Source: Ruminococcaceae bacterium UBA4871
Lineage (GTDB): Bacteria; Bacillota; Clostridia; Oscillospirales; Acutalibacteraceae
Assembly: GCA_002399445.1 (NCBI GenBank)
Contig: DHDR01000031.1
Location: 622-64,621, forward strand
DNA: 64,000 nt
Direction of reading: 5' to 3'
Shown: positions 8,915-17,464 of the stretch, piece by piece
Layout: each line of letters starts with the position of its first letter
How positions within the stretch are numbered: the stretch's first letter is position 1
Notes under the pieces: model-generated
What the model was told of the DNA's origin: nothing
The model's database searches: none
What the model saw: the letters and a program-made list of their open reading frames with translations, nothing else
Translations under genes and position numbers: made by a program

Positions 8915-9178
8915 TTATTTGTAAGCACTGTGCAAATAAATCTGGTACTGTTCCTCCAACCAATTCAGTGCCTGACCACAGCCTTCACGATCTTTCGTAA
9001 ACTCCTTTTCAGCCACTGGCTTACTTTTTGCCAAGCACATTTTTCCATACCAGACTGTCATATGAATCATGTCGCCACCAGCATCCATTCGATAATTCAG
9101 CAAAGAAAGACTTCCTGTGTAAAAATTATTATTTTCTGTAAAGTAGTCAAATTTTGGTATACAAAATCGATTTTCCAT
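8915..9178 (-). CDS. Small conserved hypothetical protein
   Basis: 87 residues from ATG 9178 (GGGGGGG tract about eleven bases upstream; a TTG three codons earlier is closer to it). The sequence begins MENRFCIPKFDYF and contains MTVWYGKMCL and a Glu/Lys-rich end with ALNWLEEQY. I believe similar small cytosolic proteins occur in clostridia, but no function is known. It precedes the GT39-like gene with a short gap, so the two are probably co-transcribed. Confidence 0.7.
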   Translation of the reverse strand: MENRFCIPKFDYFTENNNFYTGSLSLLNYRMDAGGDMIHMTVWYGKMCLAKSKPVAEKEFTKDREGCGQALNWLEEQYQIYLHSAYK

Positions 9179-9331
9179 TTGCAGCAATTCCCCCCCTTTT
9201 CGCTTATTATTATATCATTTTCCATATTAGATTGTCCAGAATGTGCATTTGTCATTCCAGACAGGCACATCTTTGTGGGCTTCTGCAAACATTTTATCCA
9301 GTCTGCATACACTGTGTCGGAGGTGTTTTTG

Positions 9332-9505
9332 ATGGAGACAAAAATATATAATTGCATGGATCCGGCTAACAATCCTGTCCCAGAGTGGATGCGTTTAAAA
9401 GAACAGCCGTCTGACGCACCACAGTCAGACCAACATCCGGACCCTGTCACAGAATTTAAAAAAAATCCTGATCTGTTCTTTCCCGACTTTGTAAATAAAA
9501 GTTAA
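9332..9505 (+). CDS. Small acidic hypothetical protein (57 residues)
   Basis: ATG at 9332 preceded by GGAGGTG at eight bases, an unusually good site for a chance frame. The product METKIYNCMDPANNPVPEWM continues with a Pro/Asp/Gln-rich tail and ends PDLFFPDFVNKS. There is no membrane segment and no recognised family. A terminator follows immediately. Confidence 0.6.
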   Translation: METKIYNCMDPANNPVPEWMRLKEQPSDAPQSDQHPDPVTEFKKNPDLFFPDFVNKS

Positions 9506-9510
9506 ATGAA

Positions 9511-9543
9511 AAAGGACTGCCGCATACTGCACGGCAGTCCTTT
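9511..9543. terminator. Bidirectional terminator, rplQ and the 57-residue gene
   Basis: Stem AAAGGACTGCCG (9511-9522) with CGGCAGTCCTTT (9532-9543), followed by T's on both strands. It lies between convergent genes: 5 bases after one stop and 13 beyond the other. Confidence 0.88.
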
Positions 9544-9556
9544 TATGAATGAAAAG

Positions 9557-9994
9557 TTACTTATCTTCTTCTGGTTTTTCATCAGCCTTGTCTTCAGACT
9601 TTGCGTCCTTTGCTTTAGCTACAGGTTTTTCTTCTGCCTGAGCCGGCTTCTGGTCAACCAACTCAATAATTGCCATCTCGGCTGCATCGCCTCGGCGCGG
9701 CCCAATTCTTGTAATGCGGGTATAACCACCACTACGCTCTTTGCAAAGCGGTGCAATCTCCGTAAACAGTTTATTGGTAACAGCTTCCTTTGTGATGAAG
9801 CCCATCACAAGACGCCGATTATGCAGTGTATCATTTTTGGCAATCGTGATCATCTTCTCGGCCATAGAGCGAACCTCCTTGGCGCGGGTGACGGTCGTTT
9901 CGATCTTGCCGTTCTCTAAGAGAAAGGTTACCATCGCACGCAGCATCGCAGTACGGCTGTCTGTCGCTCTGCCGAGCTTTCTGGTTCCTGGCAT
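9557..9994 (-). CDS. rplQ: Ribosomal protein L17
   Basis: 145 residues. The first about 113 are canonical bacterial L17 (MPGTRKLGRATDSRTAMLRAM, then GGYTRITRIGPRRGDAAEMAIIELV). A C-terminal tail of about 30 residues rich in Lys, Glu, Ala and Pro extends beyond the usual end. Large-subunit protein near the exit tunnel. Last gene of the alpha operon, 34 bases after rpoA, with a terminator after it. The usual Firmicutes neighbours of rplQ (ecfA1/A2/T, truA) are not here but at 51-54 kb. Confidence 0.97.
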   Translation of the reverse strand: MPGTRKLGRATDSRTAMLRAMVTFLLENGKIETTVTRAKEVRSMAEKMITIAKNDTLHNRRLVMGFITKEAVTNKLFTEIAPLCKERSGGYTRITRIGPRRGDAAEMAIIELVDQKPAQAEEKPVAKAKDAKSEDKADEKPEEDK

Positions 9995-10028
9995 CGAATG
10001 TCACTCCTTTAACCTATGGGATAGGGAA

Positions 10029-10982
10029 TTATTCATCGTCCTTGCGCAGATTGTATCCAAGAGAAGCCATCTTCCAAATGACTTCTTCCAGCGATTTACG
10101 TCCAAGGTTGCGGACCTTCATCATGTCTTCTTCCGACTTATTGACAAGGTCACCCACTGTGTTAATACCCGCACGCTTCAGGCAGTTAAAGGAACGAACA
10201 GAAAGGTCAAGTTCTTCAATGGTCATATTCAGAACTTTTTCTTTATCTTTGTCGTCCTTTTCCACCATAATCTCTGCATTGCTGCCTTTATCAGACAGGT
10301 TAACAAAAAGGTTGAGGTGCTCGGTAAGGAACTTCGCGGCCAAAGACACTGCCTCTTGGGCAGTAATAACACCGTTGGTCCAAACCTCCAAAGTCAGCCT
10401 GTCATAATCAATGCGCTGACCGACACGGGCATTCTCCACGTTGAAGTTTACCCGGTATACCGGGGTGTAAATCGAATCTACAGGGATAACGCCAATCACA
10501 TTGGCAGTCATATTCTGCTTGTTGCGGTCCGAGGGAACATACCCGCGCCCTTTATCCAGCGTGATTTCCATATACAGCTTTGCACCTTCGCTTAAAGTTG
10601 CAATGTGCAGATCAGGATTCAGAATCTCAACTTCGCTGTCACACTTGATAGAATCCGCTGTGACCTCACACGGTCCTTCGGCACAAATTTCAACCGTTTT
10701 GGGACCGTCACAATGCAGTTTCGCCGTAAGGTTCTTGATATTCAAAACAATCTCTGTAACGTCTTCCTTCACACCGGGAATAGTAGAAAACTCATGCACG
10801 ACACCATCAATCTTAATGGAAGTCGGTGCAACACCCGGCAGGGAAGAAAGCAGCACCCGCCGCAGGCTGTTGCCCAAGGTGGTACCGAAGCCGCGCTCCA
10901 ACGGAGCGACAACAAACTTTCCGTAATTAGCATCGTCAGATACGTCTGCAGTTTCAATTTTGGGCTTTTCTATCTCGATCAT
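10029..10982 (-). CDS. rpoA: RNA polymerase subunit alpha
   Basis: 317 residues, full length. The N-terminal assembly domain includes FVVAPLERGFGTTLGNSLRRVLLSSLPG. A linker containing DKDKEKVLNMTIEELDLS leads to the C-terminal domain (SVRSFNCLKRAGINTVGDLV, then MKVRNLGRKSLEEV), whose helix-hairpin-helix contacts UP elements and activators. Start ATG at 10982 with AAGGAGGTTGCTTA upstream. It lies between rpsD and rplQ as in other Firmicutes. Confidence 0.98.
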   Translation of the reverse strand: MIEIEKPKIETADVSDDANYGKFVVAPLERGFGTTLGNSLRRVLLSSLPGVAPTSIKIDGVVHEFSTIPGVKEDVTEIVLNIKNLTAKLHCDGPKTVEICAEGPCEVTADSIKCDSEVEILNPDLHIATLSEGAKLYMEITLDKGRGYVPSDRNKQNMTANVIGVIPVDSIYTPVYRVNFNVENARVGQRIDYDRLTLEVWTNGVITAQEAVSLAAKFLTEHLNLFVNLSDKGSNAEIMVEKDDKDKEKVLNMTIEELDLSVRSFNCLKRAGINTVGDLVNKSEEDMMKVRNLGRKSLEEVIWKMASLGYNLRKDDE

Positions 10983-11049
10983 TAAGCAACCTCCTTAGAC
11001 ATATAGCGGAAAGAAACTCTGCCATGATGTGTCATTTGCCTGTGGGGCA

Positions 11050-11643
11050 TTACTTGGAGTACAACTCAACGATAAGCGTTTCATTGATGTCAAAATCAAT
11101 GTCGCTTCTTTCGGGCATTGCAAGCACTTTGCCCTCTACTTTGTCATGGTTGACCTCAAGCCACTTCGGTACAGCAGTCGCGGCATTCTTTTCCAAAATG
11201 TCTTTTACATGCTGAGAAGAGCGGCTTTTCTCTGCAATTGAAATCACGTCGCCCTCATGGACAAGACTGGAGCAAATATCCACTTTTTTTCCGTTTACTG
11301 TGATATGGCCATGCGTAACCATCTGACGAGCCTCGCGGCGGGTATTGGCAAAACCAAGGCGGTAAACGCAATTGTCCAAACGGCGCTCCAGCAAGCGCAG
11401 CAGGTTTTCACCTGTAACGCCGTTTTCCTTGGTTGCCATCTCATAGTAATGGCGGAACTGTCTCTCCTGTACACCATAAACAAACTTTGCTTTTTGCTTT
11501 TCATTCAATTGCATCGCATATTCGCTTTGTTTACGGCGCCCTTGTTTCGGGTTGCGGATTGTATTTTTGCTGACCCCCATCACGGCAGGGCTGATGCCCA
11601 GTGTTTTACACCGTTTCAGGATCGGCTGCATATTTCTTGCCAT
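11050..11643 (-). CDS. rpsD: Ribosomal protein S4
   Basis: 197 residues; small-subunit primary 16S rRNA binder. The N-terminus MARNMQPILKRCKTLGISP lacks the four-Cys zinc site of some S4 proteins, so this is the zinc-free (C-) form. The S4 RNA-binding domain contains RLDNCVYRLGFANTRREARQMV. Here S4 lies inside the alpha operon (S13-S11-S4-alpha-L17), as in clostridia and E. coli and unlike Bacillus subtilis, where rpsD is separate and autoregulated. Confidence 0.97.
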   Translation of the reverse strand: MARNMQPILKRCKTLGISPAVMGVSKNTIRNPKQGRRKQSEYAMQLNEKQKAKFVYGVQERQFRHYYEMATKENGVTGENLLRLLERRLDNCVYRLGFANTRREARQMVTHGHITVNGKKVDICSSLVHEGDVISIAEKSRSSQHVKDILEKNAATAVPKWLEVNHDKVEGKVLAMPERSDIDFDINETLIVELYSK

Positions 11644-11671
11644 TCGTCATTCCTCCTTTGCGAATTCCTGT

Positions 11672-12085
11672 TTATACACGTCTTCTTTTGGGAGGACGGC
11701 ATCCATTGTGGGGAACGGGAGTTACGTCCTTGATCATCGTAACCTCAAGGCCGGCATTCTGCAATGCACGGATTGCGGCTTCACGGCCTGCACCCGGGCC
11801 CTTAACATAAACATCTACCGTCTTCATTCCGTGTTCAATTGCACCTTTTGCGGCGGTTTCAGCAGCAGTCTGTGCGGCAAAGGGGGTTGATTTTCTGCTC
11901 CCGCGGAAACCCAATTCACCGGAACTTGCCCAGGAAACAGCATTTCCCTGCACATCGGTGATGGTTACAATCGTATTATTAAAAGTTGACTGAATATGCG
12001 CGGCACCGCGGTCGATATTTTTACGCTCACGGTGGCGGCGAGACGCGGTCGCTCTTTTAGAAGCTGCGCCTTTCGTTTCTGGCAT
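11672..12085 (-). CDS. rpsK: Ribosomal protein S11
   Basis: 137 residues, slightly longer than usual owing to a basic N-terminal extension (MPETKGAASKRATASRRHRE). The core is intact: AHIQSTFNNTIVTITDVQGN, GFRGSRKSTPFAAQ, and the C-terminal CRPPKRRRV-type end (HNGCRPPKRRRV). Small-subunit platform protein. Encoded 15 bases after rpsM and 28 before rpsD. Confidence 0.97.
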   Translation of the reverse strand: MPETKGAASKRATASRRHRERKNIDRGAAHIQSTFNNTIVTITDVQGNAVSWASSGELGFRGSRKSTPFAAQTAAETAAKGAIEHGMKTVDVYVKGPGAGREAAIRALQNAGLEVTMIKDVTPVPHNGCRPPKRRRV

Positions 12086-12100
12086 GTGATAGGCCCTCCT

Positions 12101-12469
12101 TTACTTCTTCTTGTTGGCCATAGTTTTGCGCGGACCTTTGCAGGTCCTTGCATTTGTCTTAGAACGCTGGCCGCGGACCGGCAGGCCCTTTTTATGACGG
12201 ATTCCACGGTAGCAGCCGATTTCGGTAAGCCGCTTAATGTCAAAAGCTGTATCGCGGCGAAGATCACCCTCCACGCGGCAGTGATGGTCAATATATTCCC
12301 TGAGCTTTGCGGCGTCGTCCTCATTAAGGTCGCGCACGCGCAAATCAGGATTTACGCCGGTTGCGGAGCAAATATCCGTGGCAGTTCTGCGGCCAATGCC
12401 ATAGATATAGGTCAAGGCAATCTCGATGCGTTTGTCTCTTGGCAAGTCAATACCTGCTATACGAGCCAT
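12101..12469 (-). CDS. rpsM: Ribosomal protein S13
   Basis: 122 residues beginning MARIAGIDLPRDKRIEIALTYIYGIG and ending with the basic tail NARTCKGPRKTMANKKK. It sits in the small-subunit head and contacts P-site tRNA and L5. It follows rpmJ in the alpha operon, the usual order. Confidence 0.97.
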   Translation of the reverse strand: MARIAGIDLPRDKRIEIALTYIYGIGRRTATDICSATGVNPDLRVRDLNEDDAAKLREYIDHHCRVEGDLRRDTAFDIKRLTEIGCYRGIRHKKGLPVRGQRSKTNARTCKGPRKTMANKKK

Positions 12470-12503
12470 ATTGGTTGCACCTCCAAAATGATAATCGCGT
12501 CAA

Positions 12504-12617
12504 TTAGCCCTGACGCTGTTTGTGCTTCGGATTTTCGCAAATCACCATAACTTTTCCTTTACGTTTGATGATCTTGCATTTTTCGCACATTTTTTTAACA
12601 GAAGGTCTTACTTTCAT
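12504..12617 (-). CDS. rpmJ: Ribosomal protein L36 (zinc-binding form)
   Basis: 37 residues from ATG 12617 (GGAGG upstream) to TAA at 12504. The sequence MKVRPSVKKMCEKCKIIKRK continues with VMVICENPKHKQRQG. The CxxC...C...H pattern is the zinc-ligand set of the C+ form. Too short for most gene tracks but unambiguous, and placed between infA and rpsM as expected. Confidence 0.97.
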   Translation of the reverse strand: MKVRPSVKKMCEKCKIIKRKGKVMVICENPKHKQRQG

Positions 12618-12649
12618 GGGTGTACCCTCCTTGTAAGAATGTTCATTGC

Positions 12650-12868
12650 TTATTTGGTACGCCACGTAATTCGGCCCTGAGTCAGGTCGTAGGGAGACAT
12701 CTCTACCGTCACCTTATCTCCGGGCAGGATACGGATAAAATTCATCCGCAGTTTGCCGGAGATGTGGGCCAATATCGTGTGATGATTCTGCAGCTCCACC
12801 TTAAACATTGCATTTGGCAGAGCTTCTGTAACAGTACCTTCGGTTTCAATTACATCCTGCTTAGACAT
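12650..12868 (-). CDS. infA: Translation initiation factor IF-1
   Basis: 72 residues, one S1/OB-fold domain (MSKQDVIETEGTVTEALPNAMFKVEL, then GKLRMNFIRILPGDKVTVEMSPYDLTQGRI). It binds the 30S A site during initiation. Length and sequence are canonical. It starts three bases after the KOW protein gene and precedes rpmJ. Confidence 0.97.
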   Translation of the reverse strand: MSKQDVIETEGTVTEALPNAMFKVELQNHHTILAHISGKLRMNFIRILPGDKVTVEMSPYDLTQGRITWRTK

Positions 12869-12871
12869 TTG

Positions 12872-13141
12872 CTAATCAGCCTCCTCTGGCGTGAAACTGC
12901 CCTTGCCGCAAAACGGCCGAAGAGCCGCCCGAAGAGATCGGTTGCTGTGCAGGGCTTCCTCCGGTAAAATCGTGCGGGTAGGAAAAAGATGAATCAACTT
13001 TTTCTTTTTCGGCCTTTCCAGCGTACGCCGTTTTCCGTCGCATACCAGGGCATATGGCCCCGCAAGGGAAAGGACTGTGCAAAAGTTGCCTTTATCGTGG
13101 CCTGCTGCACTGCAAACCACTGTGCCGCGTTTTATTTCCAT
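12872..13141 (-). CDS. KOW-domain RNA-binding protein (L14e-like)
   Basis: 89 residues starting MEIKRGTVVCSAAGHDKG, an SH3-like KOW fold resembling archaeal L14e, with a basic middle (KRRTLERPKKKKLIHLFPT). Clostridia often carry this gene between map and infA; it probably binds rRNA or ribosomes, but its role is not established. The last 30 residues are more variable. Start ATG 13141 with GGAGGCCGCTGT upstream, 12 bases after the map stop. Confidence 0.85.
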   Translation of the reverse strand: MEIKRGTVVCSAAGHDKGNFCTVLSLAGPYALVCDGKRRTLERPKKKKLIHLFPTRTILPEEALHSNRSLRAALRPFCGKGSFTPEEAD

Positions 13142-13153
13142 ACAGCGGCCTCC

Positions 13154-13906
13154 TCAGTCGCCCTTTGTCAAAATGACAGGACCTGCTTCGGTAATGGCAA
13201 CGGTATGCTCAAAATGGGCAGCCAGTTTTCCATCCTTTGTCAGAGTCGTCCAACCATCCGGCAAAGTTTTAACCTCATAAGTGCCCTGACAGATCATCGG
13301 CTCAATGGCGATGACCATACCGGGCAGCAGGCGCACGCCGCGGCCCGGCGTGCCATAGTTTGGAACACTTGGGTCTTCGTGCATATTCGCGCCTACTCCG
13401 TGGCCGGTGTAATTCCGTACCACCGAGTAGCCGCGAGCTTCGGCATACCGCTGAACCGCACTGCCGACATCGCCAATCCGGTTGCCGGCCTTTGCGGCCT
13501 CAATACCTTGAAACAGGCTCTCGCGGGTTGTGTCCATTAAATCCTGGGCTTCTTTACTGACCTTTCCGCAGGGGAAAGTCCATGTATTATCACCCACAAA
13601 TCCTTCATAAGTCGCACACAGATCAATGCTGACAATATCACCTTCATGAAGAATCTGTTTTTTACTCGGTATGCCATGGACGACCACATCGTTTACAGAA
13701 ATACAGCAGGTCGCAGGAAAACCGCCGTAGCCCAGACAAGTCGGGATTGCTCCCTCACCCACAATATAATCATGGGCTGCCTTGTCAACCTCCCAAGTAG
13801 AGACACCCGGTTTGACCAGCGCGCCGGCGATCTGCAGTGCATTCTGTGAAATTCGGCCGGCGTGCTTCATGCAAGTAAGCTCACGGCTGGTTTTAAGAAT
13901 AATCAT
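13154..13906 (-). CDS. map: Methionine aminopeptidase, type I
   Basis: 250 residues. Removes the initiator Met co-translationally. The metal ligands of the pita-bread fold are visible: D in VSIDLCATYEGFVGDNTW (two Asp), H in TGHGVGANMHEDPSVPN, E in AIEPM and the final E in FEHTVAITE. It lacks the N-terminal zinc-finger/SH3 extension, so it is the short type Ia form. Encoded four bases after adk, as usual in the spc operon. Confidence 0.97.
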   Translation of the reverse strand: MIILKTSRELTCMKHAGRISQNALQIAGALVKPGVSTWEVDKAAHDYIVGEGAIPTCLGYGGFPATCCISVNDVVVHGIPSKKQILHEGDIVSIDLCATYEGFVGDNTWTFPCGKVSKEAQDLMDTTRESLFQGIEAAKAGNRIGDVGSAVQRYAEARGYSVVRNYTGHGVGANMHEDPSVPNYGTPGRGVRLLPGMVIAIEPMICQGTYEVKTLPDGWTTLTKDGKLAAHFEHTVAITEAGPVILTKGD

Positions 13907-13910
13907 GATT

Positions 13911-14543
13911 TTACGCCTCGATTGCTGCTAAAGTCAGGCGAGAAGTGTCAGACACATCTTCCTGACCTTCCACGACAGTCAGTTTCCCCTGTTTCTGGTA
14001 ATAATCTTTCAGGGGTTCTGTCTTCGTGTGATATTCCTTTAAACGTGCCTTGACCGTATCCGGGCGGTCGTCCCTGCGCTGAACCAGGGTGCCTGCGCAG
14101 ATGTCGCACTTGCCCTCTACCTTTGGTTTTTTATACAAAAGGTGATAACTTGCACCACAATCTTCACAGACACGGCGTCCGGACATGCGTGCCACAATCT
14201 TTTCATCAGGGACATGGATTTCAAGAACCTTATCGATTGTAACCCCCATTTTGTCCAGAGCCTCGGCCTGTGGGATGGTCCTCGGGAAGCCGTCCAGCAC
14301 AAAACCTTTTCTGCAGTCATCCTGCTGCAGACGGTCCTTTACAATGCCAATAACGACTTCATCGGGAACCAGTTCGCCTTTGTCCATATAGGACTGGGCT
14401 TTCTTTCCCATTTCAGTGCCGCTTTTCAGTGCCTCTCGAATCATGTTTCCAGTTGAAATAGCAGGGATATGCAGTTTGCCGCATATTGTCTCTGCCTGCG
14501 TGCCTTTTCCGGCGCCGGGTGCACCCAATAGAATCAGATTCAT
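13911..14543 (-). CDS. adk: Adenylate kinase (zinc lid form)
   Basis: 210 residues. Interconverts ATP, ADP and AMP. P-loop GAPGAGKGTQ at residues 7-16, AMP-binding STGNMIR and GFPRTIPQAEAL are intact. The lid has four Cys (CEDCGASYHLL...CDIC), the zinc-binding lid common in Gram-positive enzymes. It lies between secY and map. Confidence 0.97.
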   Translation of the reverse strand: MNLILLGAPGAGKGTQAETICGKLHIPAISTGNMIREALKSGTEMGKKAQSYMDKGELVPDEVVIGIVKDRLQQDDCRKGFVLDGFPRTIPQAEALDKMGVTIDKVLEIHVPDEKIVARMSGRRVCEDCGASYHLLYKKPKVEGKCDICAGTLVQRRDDRPDTVKARLKEYHTKTEPLKDYYQKQGKLTVVEGQEDVSDTSRLTLAAIEA

Positions 14544-14560
14544 CAGAAAATTCCTCCTTA

Positions 14561-15898
14561 TCAGTCAAGGAAACCTTTATAATGACGCATCATCATTTGG
14601 CTTTCCAATTGTCTTACGGTCTCCAAAGCAACACCAACAAGGATGATGATGGAAGTACCGCCCATAGAAAGATTCTGCATGCCGGTCGCGTTTGCAAAGA
14701 GAATCGGCAGAATTGCGATAATCGCAAGGAATACAGCACCAATCAGGGTGATTTTGGAAAGGACCCTGGCGATAAAGTCAGATGTCGACTTGCCAGGACG
14801 GATACCCGGAATTGTACCATTGCTTTGGCGCAGATTGTTTGCCATCTCTATCGGATTATACTGTATTGCCGTATAGAAATACCCAAAAGCAATGATCAGG
14901 ATAATATACAGCAAACAGTAAACCCATCCAGTACTGGAGAATGCGGCAAAAAATGCATTCCAAAAGCTTCCGAGATTTTTGTTCCCAATAAAGAACCGGA
15001 TCGTTGTCGGAATCGCAAGAAACGAGCTGGCGAAAATAATCGGCATCACACCGCCAATACTAACTTTAATCGGGATGTGACTGGACTGACCGCCATACTG
15101 TCTGCGGCCGACAACACGTTTTGCGTACTGTACCGGAATACGGCGCTCCGCATCATCCATAAATACAATAACCCAGATAAGCGCCAGAAAAAGGATACAC
15201 CACAGAGGTACCAGGAAGTAATACTTCCCGTTTGCCGTGCCATCCTGCCAAGCCATATTTACATAGACCCCCAAATGGCCGATAATACTCGGCATCCGGG
15301 ATACAATGCCGGCAAACAGCAGAATGGAAATACCATTTCCAACACCGAACTGGTTGATCTGCTCGCCCATCCACATCATCAGGGCCGTGCCGGCCGTGAA
15401 AACGAGGATGATTACAAAAGCAGTAAAGACACCTGTGCCACCCTGCGTGTATTTCACAATCGAGGTGTGATTGTAGCTGCTGTTACGCAGATAGACATAG
15501 TACGCAATCCCTTGAACTAAACCAAGAAGCACCGCCACATAACGAGTGATGGCACTCATCTTTTTGCGTCCTTCTTCGCCGCCGTCCTTAACCATCCGCT
15601 CCAGCGGTGGGATTGCCACCGCTAAAAGCTGCATGATAATGGAACTGTTGATATACGGCGTAACACTCATGGCAAAAAGCGTCGCATTTGAAAATGCACC
15701 GCCGGAGAGCATATCCATGTAACCAAGGGCAGTACCGTTAACTGCACTGCTGCTCATGATACCCTTGAGTGCTGTGGAATCCAGAAATGGCACCGGAACA
15801 ACTGAACCGAACCGGAAGACCACGATAATCAAAAGTGTAAAAAGGATTTTCTTGCGCAAGTCGGGAATTCCCCAGGCGTTCTTTATTGTTTTAAACAA
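14561..15898 (-). CDS. secY: Preprotein translocase subunit SecY
   Basis: 445 residues with ten membrane helices forming the Sec channel. Recognisable pieces are the plug and TM2 region (GGAFSNATLFAMSVTPYINSSIIMQLL), IVVFRFGSVVPVP in TM1, and the cytosolic loop PVQYAKRVVGRRQYGGQSSHIPIK. Encoded one base after rplO and 17 before adk. The C-terminal RHYKGFLD matches the usual SecY tail. Confidence 0.97.
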   Translation of the reverse strand: MFKTIKNAWGIPDLRKKILFTLLIIVVFRFGSVVPVPFLDSTALKGIMSSSAVNGTALGYMDMLSGGAFSNATLFAMSVTPYINSSIIMQLLAVAIPPLERMVKDGGEEGRKKMSAITRYVAVLLGLVQGIAYYVYLRNSSYNHTSIVKYTQGGTGVFTAFVIILVFTAGTALMMWMGEQINQFGVGNGISILLFAGIVSRMPSIIGHLGVYVNMAWQDGTANGKYYFLVPLWCILFLALIWVIVFMDDAERRIPVQYAKRVVGRRQYGGQSSHIPIKVSIGGVMPIIFASSFLAIPTTIRFFIGNKNLGSFWNAFFAAFSSTGWVYCLLYIILIIAFGYFYTAIQYNPIEMANNLRQSNGTIPGIRPGKSTSDFIARVLSKITLIGAVFLAIIAILPILFANATGMQNLSMGGTSIIILVGVALETVRQLESQMMMRHYKGFLD

Positions 15899-15899
15899 C

Positions 15900-16352
15900 T
15901 CAGATCACCTCTGCCTTCCCACCTGCAGACTCGATTTTCTCTTTTGCAGCGGCGGAAAAAGCATTGGCTTTCACAGTGAACTTCTTTGTGACATTGCCAT
16001 TGCTAAGGATTTTCACCCCATCCATAGCAGACTTGATGACACCTGCATCCAACAGCGCTTTTGTGTCTACAGTGGCACCGTTTTCAAACTTTTTATCCAG
16101 CGTACCGACATTGACAGTCACAATCGTTTTTGCAAAGATATTGTTGAAACCACGTTTTGGAATACGGCGCTGCAATGGCATCTGGCCACCTTCAAATCCT
16201 GGGCGCATGCCATGTCCTGCACGGGCTTTCTGGCCTTTTTGACCTTTGCCGGCAGTTTTGCCCTGTCCGGAACCATGTCCGCGGCCGATTCGCTTTGTGT
16301 TTTTTGTAGAACCCGGAACTGCAGTTAAGTCGTTCAGTTTCATTACTCGCAC
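15900..16352 (-). CDS. rplO: Ribosomal protein L15
   Basis: 150 residues: Gly/Lys-rich N-terminus (LNDLTAVPGSTKNTKRIGRG and GKTAGKGQKGQKARAG) and the conserved globular domain (GFEGGQMPLQRRIPKRGF). Start ATG 16352; an internal ATG three codons in (MKLNDL) is the more typical family start. Between rpmD and secY. Confidence 0.96.
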   Translation of the reverse strand: MRVMKLNDLTAVPGSTKNTKRIGRGHGSGQGKTAGKGQKGQKARAGHGMRPGFEGGQMPLQRRIPKRGFNNIFAKTIVTVNVGTLDKKFENGATVDTKALLDAGVIKSAMDGVKILSNGNVTKKFTVKANAFSAAAKEKIESAGGKAEVI

Positions 16353-16364
16353 CTCCTTGCTGTT

Positions 16365-16544
16365 TTAAGCGTTTGTTACCTCGATGAGGTGGGTGATTTT
16401 ATGCACCTTGCCTTTTGTCTGCTCATTATCCGGCTGAACGGTGCTGTCACCGATCTTATGAAGGCCAAGAGACTGAGCAGTGGCGATCTGATCCTTCTTG
16501 GTGCCGATAAGACTCTTGACCAGCTTAATTTTTACCTGTGCCAT
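16365..16544 (-). CDS. rpmD: Ribosomal protein L30
   Basis: 59 residues, MAQVKIKLVKSLIGTKKDQ at the start and ending KITHLIEVTNA. The bacterial short form, with the SLGLHKIGDSTVQPDN core intact. Start ATG 16544 with GGAGGGCGCAACACA upstream; positioned between rpsE and rplO as expected. Confidence 0.96.
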   Translation of the reverse strand: MAQVKIKLVKSLIGTKKDQIATAQSLGLHKIGDSTVQPDNEQTKGKVHKITHLIEVTNA

Positions 16545-16561
16545 GTTGTGTTGCGCCCTCC

Positions 16562-17068
16562 TTACAGAATTTCACTTACAGAGCGGCCGCGCAGAGCAGC
16601 GACTTGCTCAGCAGTACGCAGTTTCTGCAAGCCGTCAATCGTAGCGCGCACCACGTTGCACGGATTGTTGGAGCGCAGTGCTTTGGTACGGATATCATGG
16701 ATACCGACAGCTTCAATAACTGCACGCACCGGGCCGCCGGCAATTACGCCGGTACCGGGCGCAGCAGGCTTCATCAGCACGCGGCCGGCACCGTAAGCAC
16801 CGATGATCTCATGCGGAATAGTTGATCCACGAGTGGCGACTTTAATGAGATTCTTCTTTGCATCTTCGATTCCCTTGCGGATTGCATCGGGAACTTCACC
16901 GGATTTGCCAATTCCGAATCCGACTGTGCCTTTGCCGTCACCAACAACTACCAGCGCGGCAAATTTGAAAATACGGCCGCCTTTTACTGTCTTGGAAACA
17001 CGGTTTATGGTAACAACATGCTCCTTGAACTCGTCGTCTTGTTTACGTCTTGCGTCGAATCTAGCCAA
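16562..17068 (-). CDS. rpsE: Ribosomal protein S5
   Basis: 168 residues. The N-terminal double-stranded-RNA-binding-like domain (EHVVTINRVSKTVKGGRIFKF) includes the loop linked to spectinomycin sensitivity (VTINRVSKTVKGG), followed by the C-terminal S5 fold (GAGRVLMKPAAPGTGVIAGGP). Start MARFDARR with GGAGG upstream. Small-subunit protein important for decoding accuracy. Confidence 0.97.
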   Translation of the reverse strand: MARFDARRKQDDEFKEHVVTINRVSKTVKGGRIFKFAALVVVGDGKGTVGFGIGKSGEVPDAIRKGIEDAKKNLIKVATRGSTIPHEIIGAYGAGRVLMKPAAPGTGVIAGGPVRAVIEAVGIHDIRTKALRSNNPCNVVRATIDGLQKLRTAEQVAALRGRSVSEIL

Positions 17069-17085
17069 TCATTTCTCCTCCTTTA

Positions 17086-17445
17086 TCAGAACTTGAGGCC
17101 GCCCTTGCGGGCACCATCGGCCAGTTCTGCAACACGGCCGTGGAACAGATAGCCGCCGCGGTCAAACTTGACCTCTGTGATACCTTTTGCCGCAGCACGT
17201 TTTGCGATCAGCTCGCCAACCTTGTGTGCAGCATCCTTATTTCCGCCGTTTCCTTCAAACTCTTTATCCAAAGTAGAAGCCGCACAAAGCGTGACTCCAT
17301 TGCTATCGTCAATTACCTGCGCATAGATGTTTTTAGTAGAGCGAAACACATCAAGGCGGGGGCACTCAGGGGTGCCGGAAATTTTGCCGCGCACACGGCG
17401 GTGGCGACGCAGTCTGGCAGCATTTTTGTCAGCCTTTTTCACCAT
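17086..17445 (-). CDS. rplR: Ribosomal protein L18
   Basis: 119 residues, 5S rRNA-binding protein. Typical segments are RRHRRVRGKISGTPECPRLD, FRSTKNIYAQVIDD and FDRGGYLFHGRVAELADGAR near the C-terminus. Lies between rplF and rpsE. Confidence 0.97.
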   Translation of the reverse strand: MVKKADKNAARLRRHRRVRGKISGTPECPRLDVFRSTKNIYAQVIDDSNGVTLCAASTLDKEFEGNGGNKDAAHKVGELIAKRAAAKGITEVKFDRGGYLFHGRVAELADGARKGGLKF

Positions 17446-17464
17446 TTGTAATTCACTCCTTCAC

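Noticed and set aside
8840..9505. 221-codon + frame covering the 57-residue gene
   Set aside because: Only its last 57 codons have a ribosome binding site and protein-like composition; the upstream part overlaps the supported minus-strand 87-residue gene.
14486..15520. 344-codon + frame
   Set aside because: Antisense shadow of secY and adk with Lys/Asn/His-rich composition typical of reverse-strand reading.
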